Below are positions 21,942-30,582 of a stretch of 64,000 nucleotides of DNA, piece by piece. The notes beneath the pieces were generated by a model. It saw only the letters and a program-made list of their open reading frames with translations, searched no databases and was not told the origin of the DNA. The DNA is from Trabulsiella guamensis ATCC 49490 (lineage in GTDB: Bacteria; Pseudomonadota; Gammaproteobacteria; Enterobacterales; Enterobacteriaceae). Made by a program: the position numbers and the translations under genes. The stretch covers positions 1 to 64,000 of the forward strand of contig NZ_JMTB01000051.1 in NCBI RefSeq assembly GCF_000734965.1. The letters are read 5' to 3'. Position 1 is the first letter of the stretch; each line of letters starts with the position of its first letter.

Positions 21942-22142
21942 GGTGCTATTTCCTTTTCAGAAGGATTCCGACATTAACACATTTTTCAGAACATACCTGA
22001 TAAAAGTCGTATTTATTTTGCATGAAATAGAAAAAATTACAGCTGAAAGTTTTAGCGAAACGTTTCTATGGCAAGGCTAACAGATCGCATACCTGTTTTG
22101 TGCGTTGAAATCATAAGGAAATAATTTGCGGCAGGGTAAATA

Positions 22143-23336
22143 TTATTTTTTTGCCGCACGACGAAGCGCAAAGCGAAGCGGGAATAAATTGATCAGGACC
22201 ACAATAGCCGTGGCGACAAATACCCAACGGAAACCTGCCATCGCTGATACCGAGGCACCCATTAACGGACCGGCGACATTCCCCAGATACATAAAGGACT
22301 GGTTATAACCGAATATACGCCCCGTGACTTGATCGCTGGAATATTTGAGTAGCAGCGTTTGTACCGCCGGTAGCATGGCGCCATCAGCGAAACCTAATAA
22401 GAAACGTAGAATGCCGAGTTGCAACGGCGAGGTCACAAACGACATCGCAAAAAACATCACCACGGCACAGCATAATGTCGCGAGAAGAATACGTCCGGTG
22501 CCAATACGATCGCCCAGCTTGCCCAGTCGCGGCGCAGAGATCAGCGCTGAGATCCCAGGCACAGCGGCAATCATCCCGCTGAGAAAAGCGATATTATTGC
22601 TGTCCGGCGCCATGGATTTAATAAACAGCGCCAGAATTGGGCCAATGGAGCCATTACAAAGTTGGATAACCATCGTCGTAACGAACAGGCAAATTACCAG
22701 CCCAGGATACGGTAATGTGGCAAATACTGCTTTTCCGCTCAGGCGATCCGCTTTGCTGATGGTCGGACGTGCGCTCTCTTTAATGAGGAACAGTGTGACC
22801 AGAAAGCTGACGGTCAACAGGATCGCCGTAATGAAAAACACCGCGCGCAAGCCGACATGATCCGCCAGAAATCCCCCCAGCAACGGACCGCCTATCACGC
22901 CGCTGATTTGCGCCGTCGACAGCGTACTGAGCGCCCAGCCGCTACGCTCCCTGGGTACCTGAGAGGCGACGAGCGCCATCGCATTCGGAATGTACCCGGA
23001 GGTCAGCCCCATGATCGCGCGCAGAATAAATAGTTGCCAGACGTTGGTGGCAAATGCTTGTAACAGGATGGCAATCGCCATGCCGAGCGACGCGCGCAAC
23101 AGCATGAGCTTACGGCCTTTACGATCCGCGAGGCTGCCCCACATTGGCGAAACAATGGCAGACACCAGAAACGTGACGCTGAAGGTTAAACCAGACCACA
23201 TTGACAAGGCTTCGTGAGACGTGACACCCAGCTGAGAAACATACAGGGGAAGAAACGGCAAGATTTGGCTGATAGCGAGCCCGGTAAAAAAACACCCAAA
23301 CCAGACTGAGATGAGATTAACCTTCCAGGATTCCAT
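22143..23336 (-). CDS. MdtG-like MFS drug efflux transporter
   Basis: 397 residues with 12 hydrophobic helices. MFS motif A appears as [16 protein letters not shown] (about 66-81) and a second copy in the C-half as [14 protein letters not shown]. Overall similarity is to MdtG (YceE), but the sequence is clearly divergent (for example the N-terminus [20 protein letters not shown]), so it is a paralogue rather than the mdtG locus. It lies between iraP and ddlA, which are adjacent in E. coli, so it is an insertion in this lineage. Substrate unknown. Confidence 0.85.
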   Translation of the reverse strand: MESWKVNLISVWFGCFFTGLAISQILPFLPLYVSQLGVTSHEALSMWSGLTFSVTFLVSAIVSPMWGSLADRKGRKLMLLRASLGMAIAILLQAFATNVWQLFILRAIMGLTSGYIPNAMALVASQVPRERSGWALSTLSTAQISGVIGGPLLGGFLADHVGLRAVFFITAILLTVSFLVTLFLIKESARPTISKADRLSGKAVFATLPYPGLVICLFVTTMVIQLCNGSIGPILALFIKSMAPDSNNIAFLSGMIAAVPGISALISAPRLGKLGDRIGTGRILLATLCCAVVMFFAMSFVTSPLQLGILRFLLGFADGAMLPAVQTLLLKYSSDQVTGRIFGYNQSFMYLGNVAGPLMGASVSAMAGFRWVFVATAIVVLINLFPLRFALRRAAKK

Positions 23337-23608
23337 AACTGCGCGTTTTCATTCACCTTATGAATTGATTAGTCAGCTTAGCAATACACTGACCAGGATA
23401 TATTGCGTTAGATGCGCTGTCGATAAATTCAGGGTTTTATCTCACTCCCGTCTTATTTTGTGAACTTTATCACGTTTATTTTCTTCTTTCTCAGCGTGTT
23501 GTTCTCAGCACCGCACTGAGAAACAGCCGCTTTAAAGATTATGGCAGATGCACCGAAATCGACGTGGTATGGTATGTGCTTTGAGTTTTTTAGCGGATGA
23601 ATGTTGAG

Positions 23609-24703
23609 ATGGCAAAGTTGCGGGTGGGCATTGTTTTTGGCGGTAAATCAGCAGAACACGAAGTGTCGTTGCAGTCGGCGAAAAACATCGTTGAAGCAAT
23701 TGATAAAACAAAGTTTGACGTGACCCTGCTTGGGATCGATAAGCAAGGCCAGTGGCATATCAATGATGCCAGCAACTATTTGTTAAACGCGCAGGATCCC
23801 GCGCACATTGCATTGCGCCCTTCGGATATCACTCTCGCGCAAATTCCAGGTAAAGCGGTACAGCAGTTGATCAACGCGGATAACGGCCAGCCGCTGCCTG
23901 CCATTGATGTGATTTTCCCGATTGTTCACGGCACGCTGGGCGAAGATGGTTCGCTGCAGGGTATGCTGCGCATGGCTAACCTCCCCTACGTGGGTTCTGA
24001 TGTGCTCGGCTCTGCCGCTTGTATGGACAAAGACGTCACCAAGCGCCTGCTGCGCGACGCTGGCCTTGCCATCGCGCCCTTCATTACGCTGACCCGCGCG
24101 AACCGTGATCGCATTCCCTTTGCAGACGTTGAAGCGCAGCTCGGTTTGCCGTTGTTTGTAAAACCGGCGAATCAGGGTTCATCCGTTGGCGTCAGCAAAG
24201 TCACCAGCGAAGCGCAGTATCATCAGGCTGTCGCGCTGGCATTTGAGTTTGACCATAAAGTGGTGGTGGAACAGGGTATTAAAGGGCGTGAAATTGAATG
24301 TGCCGTGTTAGGCAATGACTTCCCGCAAGCCAGCACTTGTGGCGAGATCGTGCTGAACAGCGAGTTCTACGCCTACGACACGAAATACATTGATGACAAT
24401 GGCGCGAAAGTGGTGATTCCGGCGGCAATCGACCCGGAAGTAAACGACAAGATCCGTGATATTGCGGTCAGAGCGTATCAGACACTGGGCTGTAGCGGCA
24501 TGGCGCGCGTCGATGTCTTCCTGACGGCAGATAACGATGTCATTATTAATGAAATCAATACCCTGCCCGGATTTACCAATATTAGCATGTACCCCAAACT
24601 GTGGCAGGCCAACGGGCTGGACTACACTTCGCTGATTACCCGTCTGATTGAACTGGCGCTGGAACGCCATCAGGCCGACAGCGCGCTGAAAACGTCCATG
24701 TAA
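23609..24703 (+). CDS. ddlA: D-alanine--D-alanine ligase A
   Basis: Makes the D-Ala-D-Ala dipeptide for peptidoglycan (ATP-grasp). The start at 23609 gives [20 protein letters not shown] and 364 residues, equal to E. coli DdlA; the frame opens four codons earlier at 23597 without family support. Conserved blocks are [24 protein letters not shown], the ATP-grasp loop [13 protein letters not shown] and the metal site [11 protein letters not shown]. It is a single gene with its own terminator. Confidence 0.97.
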   Translation: MAKLRVGIVFGGKSAEHEVSLQSAKNIVEAIDKTKFDVTLLGIDKQGQWHINDASNYLLNAQDPAHIALRPSDITLAQIPGKAVQQLINADNGQPLPAIDVIFPIVHGTLGEDGSLQGMLRMANLPYVGSDVLGSAACMDKDVTKRLLRDAGLAIAPFITLTRANRDRIPFADVEAQLGLPLFVKPANQGSSVGVSKVTSEAQYHQAVALAFEFDHKVVVEQGIKGREIECAVLGNDFPQASTCGEIVLNSEFYAYDTKYIDDNGAKVVIPAAIDPEVNDKIRDIAVRAYQTLGCSGMARVDVFLTADNDVIINEINTLPGFTNISMYPKLWQANGLDYTSLITRLIELALERHQADSALKTSM

Positions 24704-24707
24704 CTTT

Positions 24708-24738
24708 AACGCCAGGCGGCCACTGGCTGTCTGGCGTT
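24708..24738 (+). terminator. ddlA/yaiZ convergent terminator
   Basis: AACGCCAG (24708-24715) pairs with CTGGCGTT (24731-24738), followed by ATT. It starts 4 bp after the ddlA stop, and its right arm overlaps the yaiZ stop. Confidence 0.7.
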
Positions 24739-24949
24739 ATTCCGCCGGGGTTTCTTCCTCCGGGCGACGACGAATAATAATACCCGCCAGCCAGAAGCTG
24801 ATTACCCAGGTCACCAGGCCGACCGCGTATGTCTGCCAGCCCTTCGCTTCAAAGCCAAGCAGCCCCACAAGACCATTAAGAATAAAGATCAGGCCAATCG
24901 CAAACGCGTAATAATGCCAGTCGCGGCGGATTTTTACAGGCAGGTTCAT
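24737..24949 (-). CDS. yaiZ: YaiZ, small inner-membrane protein (DUF2754)
   Basis: 70 residues, same length as E. coli YaiZ, with N-terminus MNLPVKIRRDWHYYAFAIGL. Two transmembrane helices (about 14-32 and 40-60) are separated by the conserved GFEAKGWQTYAVG loop, and a charged tail follows. Function unknown. It is convergent with ddlA and divergent from yaiY. Confidence 0.93.
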   Translation of the reverse strand: MNLPVKIRRDWHYYAFAIGLIFILNGLVGLLGFEAKGWQTYAVGLVTWVISFWLAGIIIRRRPEEETPAE

Positions 24950-25201
24950 GGTCGCTCCAGAAAAGAAAATCGTATCATCACATATTCAGCGTTAAACGTC
25001 TGCGGAACCCGCGACAAATCTGAAAAATGTGTCACGTTGTCCTGCATTAACGCATTTGTGATCGCCGGCAAAATTCCACCATCTCAGACGATTCCTGAGA
25101 GAAAATTACCATAAATCTGATATTGACAAACGACAACCACTGTCACACTTAAGCCATATTCACTGGACAGGAATCCAGCACGATATGTCCGGGAGGTGTA
25201 T

Positions 25202-25504
25202 ATGACAGATTTCTCCATGTCGAAACCCATTATCAGTGGGAAAAAAAGGGAATCTTCCGCGCCAGGTAATATCGCCTATGCGCTGTTCGTATTGTTATGC
25301 TTTTGGGCAGGCGCTCAACTCCTCAACATGCTGGTACATGCGCCAGGTGTCTATGAACATCTGATGCAGATGCAGAATACCGGTCGTCCGCGCGTGGAGA
25401 TGGGTCTTGCGGTCGGCACGCTGTTTGGTTTAGTGCCCTTCCTGACAGGTTGCGCCCTGTTTGGTGTAATTGCCCTGTACCTGCGCTGGCGCCGTTACCA
25501 CTAA
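25202..25504 (+). CDS. yaiY: YaiY, DUF2755 inner-membrane protein
   Basis: 100 residues from the ATG at 25202, which has GGGAGG at 5-nt spacing; a GTG two codons earlier overlaps that ribosome site and is rejected. Two transmembrane helices (about 25-45 and 68-92) flank the conserved [20 protein letters not shown] segment. Function unknown. Its end overlaps the end of convergent yaiW by 4 bp. Confidence 0.92.
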   Translation: MTDFSMSKPIISGKKRESSAPGNIAYALFVLLCFWAGAQLLNMLVHAPGVYEHLMQMQNTGRPRVEMGLAVGTLFGLVPFLTGCALFGVIALYLRWRRYH

Positions 25505-26604
25505 TTCTGCGCCATACAACGGGCCCGACGGTCATCAACGCGTTTTGCGAACCACGCCGTGGTGAGATTACGCGTGATCTTCGGGCTCTCAAGCTGGATG
25601 CCCGGCAGTACGGCTTTCGGCAGCGCTTTCCCGGTCTTCGCTTCCGCCAGTCTGAATACCCCTTCGTAAACATCTGTCTTTTCAAACGCCAGACTGTCGC
25701 CTTTCTGTAACTGACGATGGATCTCGCTGTTGCTTAACGACAGGCGCGACGCCAGTTTGCGTACCGCCATTTCCGTTGTGCCGGGCTCATCGCTATCGTA
25801 GCGGATAAGATCGCCATCAAGCGCCAGTTTCACGCCCGTCGCTTTACTGACTGCGTTCTGGAACGCGGCATTGCGGCTGGCGTACCATCCGGCATTAAAA
25901 TCCGCAAAGCGGTAGAGCGGCGCGTTGTAATTCGCCGGATAGTTCAACAGATGATACGTGCCAAACCAGATCCCGCCACGCAGGGAAAAGACCTCTTGCC
26001 GTACCGTTCCCGCCATTTTCCACGGATATCCAACCGTATGCGCCTCGGCAAAAGCGATGCTGACCTGCATCGGGCCGCCGGTGTGAACCGGGTTCAGCGA
26101 TCCAAACAGCGTTTGCCCCATCGGCACCATATTAATGAAATCGTCAAAAATCTCGCTGAGCTGCTTTTCCGTTTTTACGTTGTCCAGCCGTTCGCTGTAG
26201 CTTTTGCCGTTCGGGGATTTAATTTTCAGTGCGGTATGCACCAGCATGGCCGGAACGTGCAGGCGCGCCGCCCGCCTGTCAATCTCTTTCCAGGCAATGC
26301 CACTTAACCCGGGTACGGCGGGGTCAGCCTGATAGTTAGACTCCTGCTGCGCCACCGCCAGCACCGAGCAGACGTTTTCTACCGTGGGTGCCAGCTTCTG
26401 GCTTTCAAATGTCCTGGCCATGTTCTGCGCCCACGCCTCGCGATTTTTAACGCTGGCAGGCATTTTATGCCGCACCACGGCCGCCACATCAACCGCCTTC
26501 TCGCCCTCCTTAAATTCAGGCGCTTTGCTGGTACAGGCACTCAGGATGGCACCGGCCAGCAGCGTTAATGAGACAGAACAAAAACGTGATACGGCAATGG
26601 TCAT
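25501..26604 (-). CDS. yaiW: YaiW, outer-membrane lipoprotein (DUF1615)
   Basis: 367 residues (E. coli 364). The N-terminal signal peptide ends in a lipobox, LSAC, with the acylated Cys at about residue 24. The body carries conserved segments [37 protein letters not shown] and [12 protein letters not shown]. Known in E. coli: a surface-exposed lipoprotein that works with SbmA in uptake of proline-rich peptides. It lies 13 bp downstream of sbmA on the same strand, forming an sbmA-yaiW operon. Confidence 0.95.
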   Translation of the reverse strand: MTIAVSRFCSVSLTLLAGAILSACTSKAPEFKEGEKAVDVAAVVRHKMPASVKNREAWAQNMARTFESQKLAPTVENVCSVLAVAQQESNYQADPAVPGLSGIAWKEIDRRAARLHVPAMLVHTALKIKSPNGKSYSERLDNVKTEKQLSEIFDDFINMVPMGQTLFGSLNPVHTGGPMQVSIAFAEAHTVGYPWKMAGTVRQEVFSLRGGIWFGTYHLLNYPANYNAPLYRFADFNAGWYASRNAAFQNAVSKATGVKLALDGDLIRYDSDEPGTTEMAVRKLASRLSLSNSEIHRQLQKGDSLAFEKTDVYEGVFRLAEAKTGKALPKAVLPGIQLESPKITRNLTTAWFAKRVDDRRARCMAQN

Positions 26605-26617
26605 AAGGCTTCCCTGT

Positions 26618-27838
26618 TTAGCTAAACGATGGCGTTACGGGCTGGCTGTCGGGGTTATCCAGTTCGCGCTCAAAACTCCGCAGACGTTTGTAGATGGACA
26701 TCAGCTCCACCAGCGTGGTCCACGAACTGATGAGATACTGGAACGATCCGCGTACCTGACCGAAGGCGTTGGTGATCTGCTGCATCAACCCCAGCGTGAT
26801 TGTACCCGCGACAATCGACGGGAAAAGCAGGAACACACCGAAAACGTTATCCACCTGCAGGTAGAGGATACGCGCGATGTTGAAATACATGTAATGGAAG
26901 TAAAGACGGAAATAGTTCCGCCGTACGGCCTCAAACAACTCGCGAACGGTAGGCGGTGTGGCGCGGGCCGGATCATCCTCGCCATACACCAACTCTTTAC
27001 GGTACGCCGCTTCCACACGCTGATTCTTAAAGGCCAGTCCTGGCAGTTTAATCCCCACCACCGCCAGCAAACCGGTTCCCATCAACGACCAGACAATCGC
27101 CGCGATGACCAGCCCGTAGGGAATGTGTCCGACAATCGGCAGTTCCTCGACGTGCGGCGACAGCGCCACCAGTACCGGCAGAAAAGCGATCAGCGTCATT
27201 ACTGCCTGAATAAAGCTGACCCCCATATCCTCCAGCGTGGAAGCAAAACGCATGGTGTCTTCCTGCACACGCTGTGCCGCCCCTTCGATGTGGCGAAGGC
27301 GCTGCCAGTGCGTCATGTAGTATTCGTTCATTGCTGTACGCCAGCGGAACACATAGTGGCTGATGAAAAAGTTATTCAGTACGCCGACCACGACCGCAAT
27401 CAACGCAATACCGAGAAACACGCCAACTTCAGTGTAGAAGCGTTCGATAGGGATTTTATGCGGCGAACTGAGGGCGGTCTGGATCAGATCAAAGAATGGC
27501 GCGTACCACGCATTGACCGCGACCCCCACTTCCACCAGAAACCAGGTCACAAAGATGATCAGCGATGAGCCCAGAATCGACCAGTATTGCCAGCGATGCG
27601 GGCTGTATGTAAACCAGAAAAGAGCGAACGCCGCCACGCAAAAGGCGTAATAGGCGTAAAACAACAGATAGCCGCCAGACCAGAAGCGCGCGGCGCTGAT
27701 GGGAACATTATTACTGACGTGGGCAAGTCGCTCGAAGAACGCGCTTCCCCCCGCTTGCCAGAAGACAACGGCAATCAGCGCCCAAATAAATGCCGAAAGG
27801 AAAAACGGCCCCGGCTTTGGGAAAAAAGACTTAAACAT
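26618..27838 (-). CDS. sbmA: peptide antibiotic transporter SbmA
   Basis: Inner-membrane, proton-driven importer of microcins B17 and J25, bleomycin and proline-rich antimicrobial peptides. 406 residues as in E. coli, beginning [20 protein letters not shown]. It has the fold of an ABC exporter membrane domain without an ATPase, and long hydrophobic helices are evident throughout. Conserved segments include [20 protein letters not shown] and [19 protein letters not shown]. Co-transcribed with yaiW. Confidence 0.97.
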   Translation of the reverse strand: MFKSFFPKPGPFFLSAFIWALIAVVFWQAGGSAFFERLAHVSNNVPISAARFWSGGYLLFYAYYAFCVAAFALFWFTYSPHRWQYWSILGSSLIIFVTWFLVEVGVAVNAWYAPFFDLIQTALSSPHKIPIERFYTEVGVFLGIALIAVVVGVLNNFFISHYVFRWRTAMNEYYMTHWQRLRHIEGAAQRVQEDTMRFASTLEDMGVSFIQAVMTLIAFLPVLVALSPHVEELPIVGHIPYGLVIAAIVWSLMGTGLLAVVGIKLPGLAFKNQRVEAAYRKELVYGEDDPARATPPTVRELFEAVRRNYFRLYFHYMYFNIARILYLQVDNVFGVFLLFPSIVAGTITLGLMQQITNAFGQVRGSFQYLISSWTTLVELMSIYKRLRSFERELDNPDSQPVTPSFS

Positions 27839-27967
27839 ATTACTCTCCTGCTAATTTCTTATTGTTCTGGCCATTGCTGTGTCAACACATCGCCAACCGC
27901 AGCAACGCTGCGGCAAATAAGGGAAACCAAACGGTCAGACCGCTCAATGAGACAGGAAATTAACGGC

Positions 27968-28501
27968 TTAGTTCGTCAACCATTCCTGTAGAATTGTTTC
28001 GACGGGTTTCACGTAAACGGGATTGTCGGGCACGATGAGATCTCGCCAGACATCATTATGATGGGCAATCAGTGTTTCGGCCGGGGCCGCAGGCCGGTTG
28101 GCGGTGGTGTGAGCATCTTCGGCAACCGTGATGGCATAGCCGCGGCTGGCGCCGTTGCGGATCGTGGTATCAACGCAATAGTCAGTCGCGCAACCGCAAA
28201 CGACGAAAGCGTGAATGTCATGCGCGGCAAGCTCATCGGCGAGCGTCGTGCGGTAGAAGGCGTCGCAGGCGGTTTTGGTGATATATAACGCGTTGTCCGG
28301 TTGCCACAGGTCAGGCAGCAGAGCAAACCCTTCACTCCCCTCTTCGAGCCCGCCTGCTTGCGCATGCTGAATGAAAATGACGGTATCCGCCACGCGGGTC
28401 AGACGGTTAATTTGTGCGACACAACGTTCTGGCTGGAGACGTGGTGTGGCGAAAACACCATTTTGCATATCGACGACCATGACTGCTCGTTTTTCGACCA
28501 T
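27968..28501 (-). CDS. isochorismatase-fold cysteine hydrolase
   Basis: 177 residues of the isochorismatase-like superfamily. The catalytic triad can be placed: Asp in VVDMQNGVF (residue 11), Lys in ITKTACDAFY (about 95) and Cys in VCGCATDYCVDTT (about 119). The cis-peptide-forming region VVCGCAT is typical. Members hydrolyse isochorismate, nicotinamide or other amides; the substrate here cannot be read. It lies between sbmA and ampH, where E. coli K-12 has no such gene. Likely a stand-alone unit on the minus strand. Confidence 0.88.
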   Translation of the reverse strand: MVEKRAVMVVDMQNGVFATPRLQPERCVAQINRLTRVADTVIFIQHAQAGGLEEGSEGFALLPDLWQPDNALYITKTACDAFYRTTLADELAAHDIHAFVVCGCATDYCVDTTIRNGASRGYAITVAEDAHTTANRPAAPAETLIAHHNDVWRDLIVPDNPVYVKPVETILQEWLTN

Positions 28502-28703
28502 TCTCTGCTCCGTAAAAGTATCAATTCTACGACTATCATAAGCGCCAGATCACAAAAGTGGATGCCTCATCGCAGGAAAACTTTCTACATTTACGCGTCG
28601 TTACGTTTTTATCAGAACGATTGCTGTGAAAGGGGCTTTGCATCGCGCCGGTAAGTAGTATAAATACGCATTATCTTTCTCTTTCAATTCATGGACACAC
28701 CCG

Positions 28704-29861
28704 TTGAAACGTAGTCTGTTGTTGAGCATTGCACTGTTGGCGTCAACCCTGTCTGTGGGGCAAGCCGCCCGGACCTCCCCCGATCCTGTTTTTGCCTCTG
28801 ATATTGTTGACCGTTATGCCAATCACATCTTTTATGGCAGCGGTGCGACAGGCATGGCGCTCGTTGTAATTGATGGTAACCAGCGGGTATTCCGCAGCTT
28901 TGGTGAAACTCGCCCCGGCAATAACGTGCGTCCGCAACTGGATTCAGTGATCCGCATTGCATCCCTGACGAAACTGATGACCAGCGAAATGCTGGTGAAA
29001 CTGCTCGATCAGGGAACGGTGAATCTTAATGATCCATTAAGTAAGTTTGCCCCGCCCGGGGCGCGTGTTCCCAGCTATAACGGTGCACCGATTACGCTGG
29101 TGAATCTGGCGACGCATACCAGCGCCTTGCCACGTGAGCAGCCCGGCGGCGCGGCGCATCGTCCGGTGTTCGTCTGGCCCACCCGCGAACAGCGCTGGAG
29201 CTGGCTCTCAACCGCCACCCTGAGAACCGCGCCAGGTTCACAGGCCGCCTACTCCAACCTGGCGTTTGACCTGCTGGCAGATGCACTGTCAAATGCCGCC
29301 GGGAAACCCTATCCGCAACTTTTTGAAGAGCGCATTACCCGTCCGCTGGGGATGAAGGACACCACGTTTACGCCATCGCCGGACCAGTGCCAGCGCCTGA
29401 TGGTGGCGGAGAAAGGTGCCAGTCCGTGTAACAACACGCTGGCGGCAATCGGTAGCGGTGGCGTCTACTCCACGCCTGGTGACATGATGCGCTGGATGCA
29501 GCAATTTCTTTCATCTGATTTTTACTCCCGTACCGCACAGGCGGATCGGATGCAGACGCTTATCTACCAGCGTAGCCAGCTGACGCGCGTCATCGGGATG
29601 GACGTTCCCGGCAAGGCCGATGCGCTTGGTCTGGGTTGGGTCTATATGGCACCGAAAAATGGTCACCCCGGAATCATTCAAAAAACCGGTGGTGGTGGCG
29701 GTTTCATTACCTATATGGCAATGATCCCACAGCATAATATTGGCGCTTTCGTGGTGGTGACCCGTTCACCGCTGACGCGCTTTGCCAATATGAGCGATGG
29801 TATTAACGATCTGGTGACGGAACTGAGTAACAACAAACCCGCCATCGTTCCGGCTTCCTGA
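28704..29861 (+). CDS. ampH: AmpH, beta-lactamase-fold DD-endopeptidase/carboxypeptidase
   Basis: Periplasmic class C-fold peptidoglycan hydrolase. 385 residues as in E. coli, also with a TTG start (28704). Signal peptide about 1-22 (ends VGQAA). The serine motif is SLTK in IRIASLTKLMTSE, the second motif YSN in AAYSNLAFDLL, and the third KTG in IQKTGGGGGF. In E. coli it belongs to the BolA/RpoS-influenced morphology genes. yaiV follows convergently with only 2 bp between stops. Confidence 0.96.
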   Translation: MKRSLLLSIALLASTLSVGQAARTSPDPVFASDIVDRYANHIFYGSGATGMALVVIDGNQRVFRSFGETRPGNNVRPQLDSVIRIASLTKLMTSEMLVKLLDQGTVNLNDPLSKFAPPGARVPSYNGAPITLVNLATHTSALPREQPGGAAHRPVFVWPTREQRWSWLSTATLRTAPGSQAAYSNLAFDLLADALSNAAGKPYPQLFEERITRPLGMKDTTFTPSPDQCQRLMVAEKGASPCNNTLAAIGSGGVYSTPGDMMRWMQQFLSSDFYSRTAQADRMQTLIYQRSQLTRVIGMDVPGKADALGLGWVYMAPKNGHPGIIQKTGGGGGFITYMAMIPQHNIGAFVVVTRSPLTRFANMSDGINDLVTELSNNKPAIVPAS

Positions 29862-29863
29862 GT

Positions 29864-30490
29864 TTAATAATCTAAAGGCAAGCGGTTGATGCTCAACAGC
29901 TTGCCTTTATGCATTCTGATATATTCTCCCTGTCTCAGCGCTGCGAGGACTTCGGCAATTACCGAACGGGAGATCCGTGTCCTTCGCTGGATGTAGTTCA
30001 TCACGCCGACGCGTAAGCGCAATGATTCATCCCATTTCGCCATGATCAGTAACGACGCGCGGATTTGGTTATAACTGTTGCTGCCCACCAGTTGGTTATC
30101 GCGCATTTCCAGGATCCGGTGCTGCCAGGTCATCCAGTAAAAAGCTTCTCGCCAGAGCGTGTATTTTTCCAGAAGTTCTAATGCCTGGGCGGCGGGGAGA
30201 TAATAGCCGCTGCACTGCATTTCCGTGGTGAGCTGATAATCGATCTGATTGGTGATCACGCCCGCTGCAAGGCCAATCACACAGGGTGCCTGTGCGAAAC
30301 CAAGCAGCACCTCATTATGCTTGCGGATCAGGGAAGCACACCCCTGTAAAATAACAATGGTGTACTGATTCGCCTGCTTGTCCGCGGGTAAAATACTCTC
30401 TCCCTCCGCGACGACAAACGGCGTACCGTGAGTATGAAAGTACTGATTAAGGATATCGAATTCAATGAGTGGTTTGTTCAGTTGTGGCAT
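29864..30490 (-). CDS. yaiV: IprA/YaiV, Crp-Fnr-like helix-turn-helix regulator
   Basis: The start chosen at 30490 gives MPQLNKPLIEFDILNQYF, which aligns without gaps to the start of E. coli YaiV (208 residues here), with AGGA about 10 nt upstream. An ATG at 30535 would add 15 unaligned residues. An N-terminal cupin-like sensor domain is followed by a winged helix at about 160-205, with the recognition segment RRTRISRSVIAEVLAALRQG. Known: IprA of Salmonella influences oxidative stress resistance. Ligand unknown. Confidence 0.9.
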   Translation of the reverse strand: MPQLNKPLIEFDILNQYFHTHGTPFVVAEGESILPADKQANQYTIVILQGCASLIRKHNEVLLGFAQAPCVIGLAAGVITNQIDYQLTTEMQCSGYYLPAAQALELLEKYTLWREAFYWMTWQHRILEMRDNQLVGSNSYNQIRASLLIMAKWDESLRLRVGVMNYIQRRTRISRSVIAEVLAALRQGEYIRMHKGKLLSINRLPLDY

Positions 30491-30552
30491 ATCGGGTAGT
30501 CCTACAACAATGCCCGCCATTTTCATGACGGGCATCAGAATGTTAACCCCAT

Positions 30553-30572
30553 CAGGAAGGAAACCCTTCCTG
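30553..30572 (-). terminator. hairpin after yaiT
   Basis: Perfect 8-bp stem (CAGGAAGG with CCTTCCTG) and a 4-nt loop, 11 bp beyond the yaiT stop. No T run follows, so this may be a 3'-stabilising or rho-assisted structure. Confidence 0.5.
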
Positions 30573-30582
30573 CCAGACAGTA

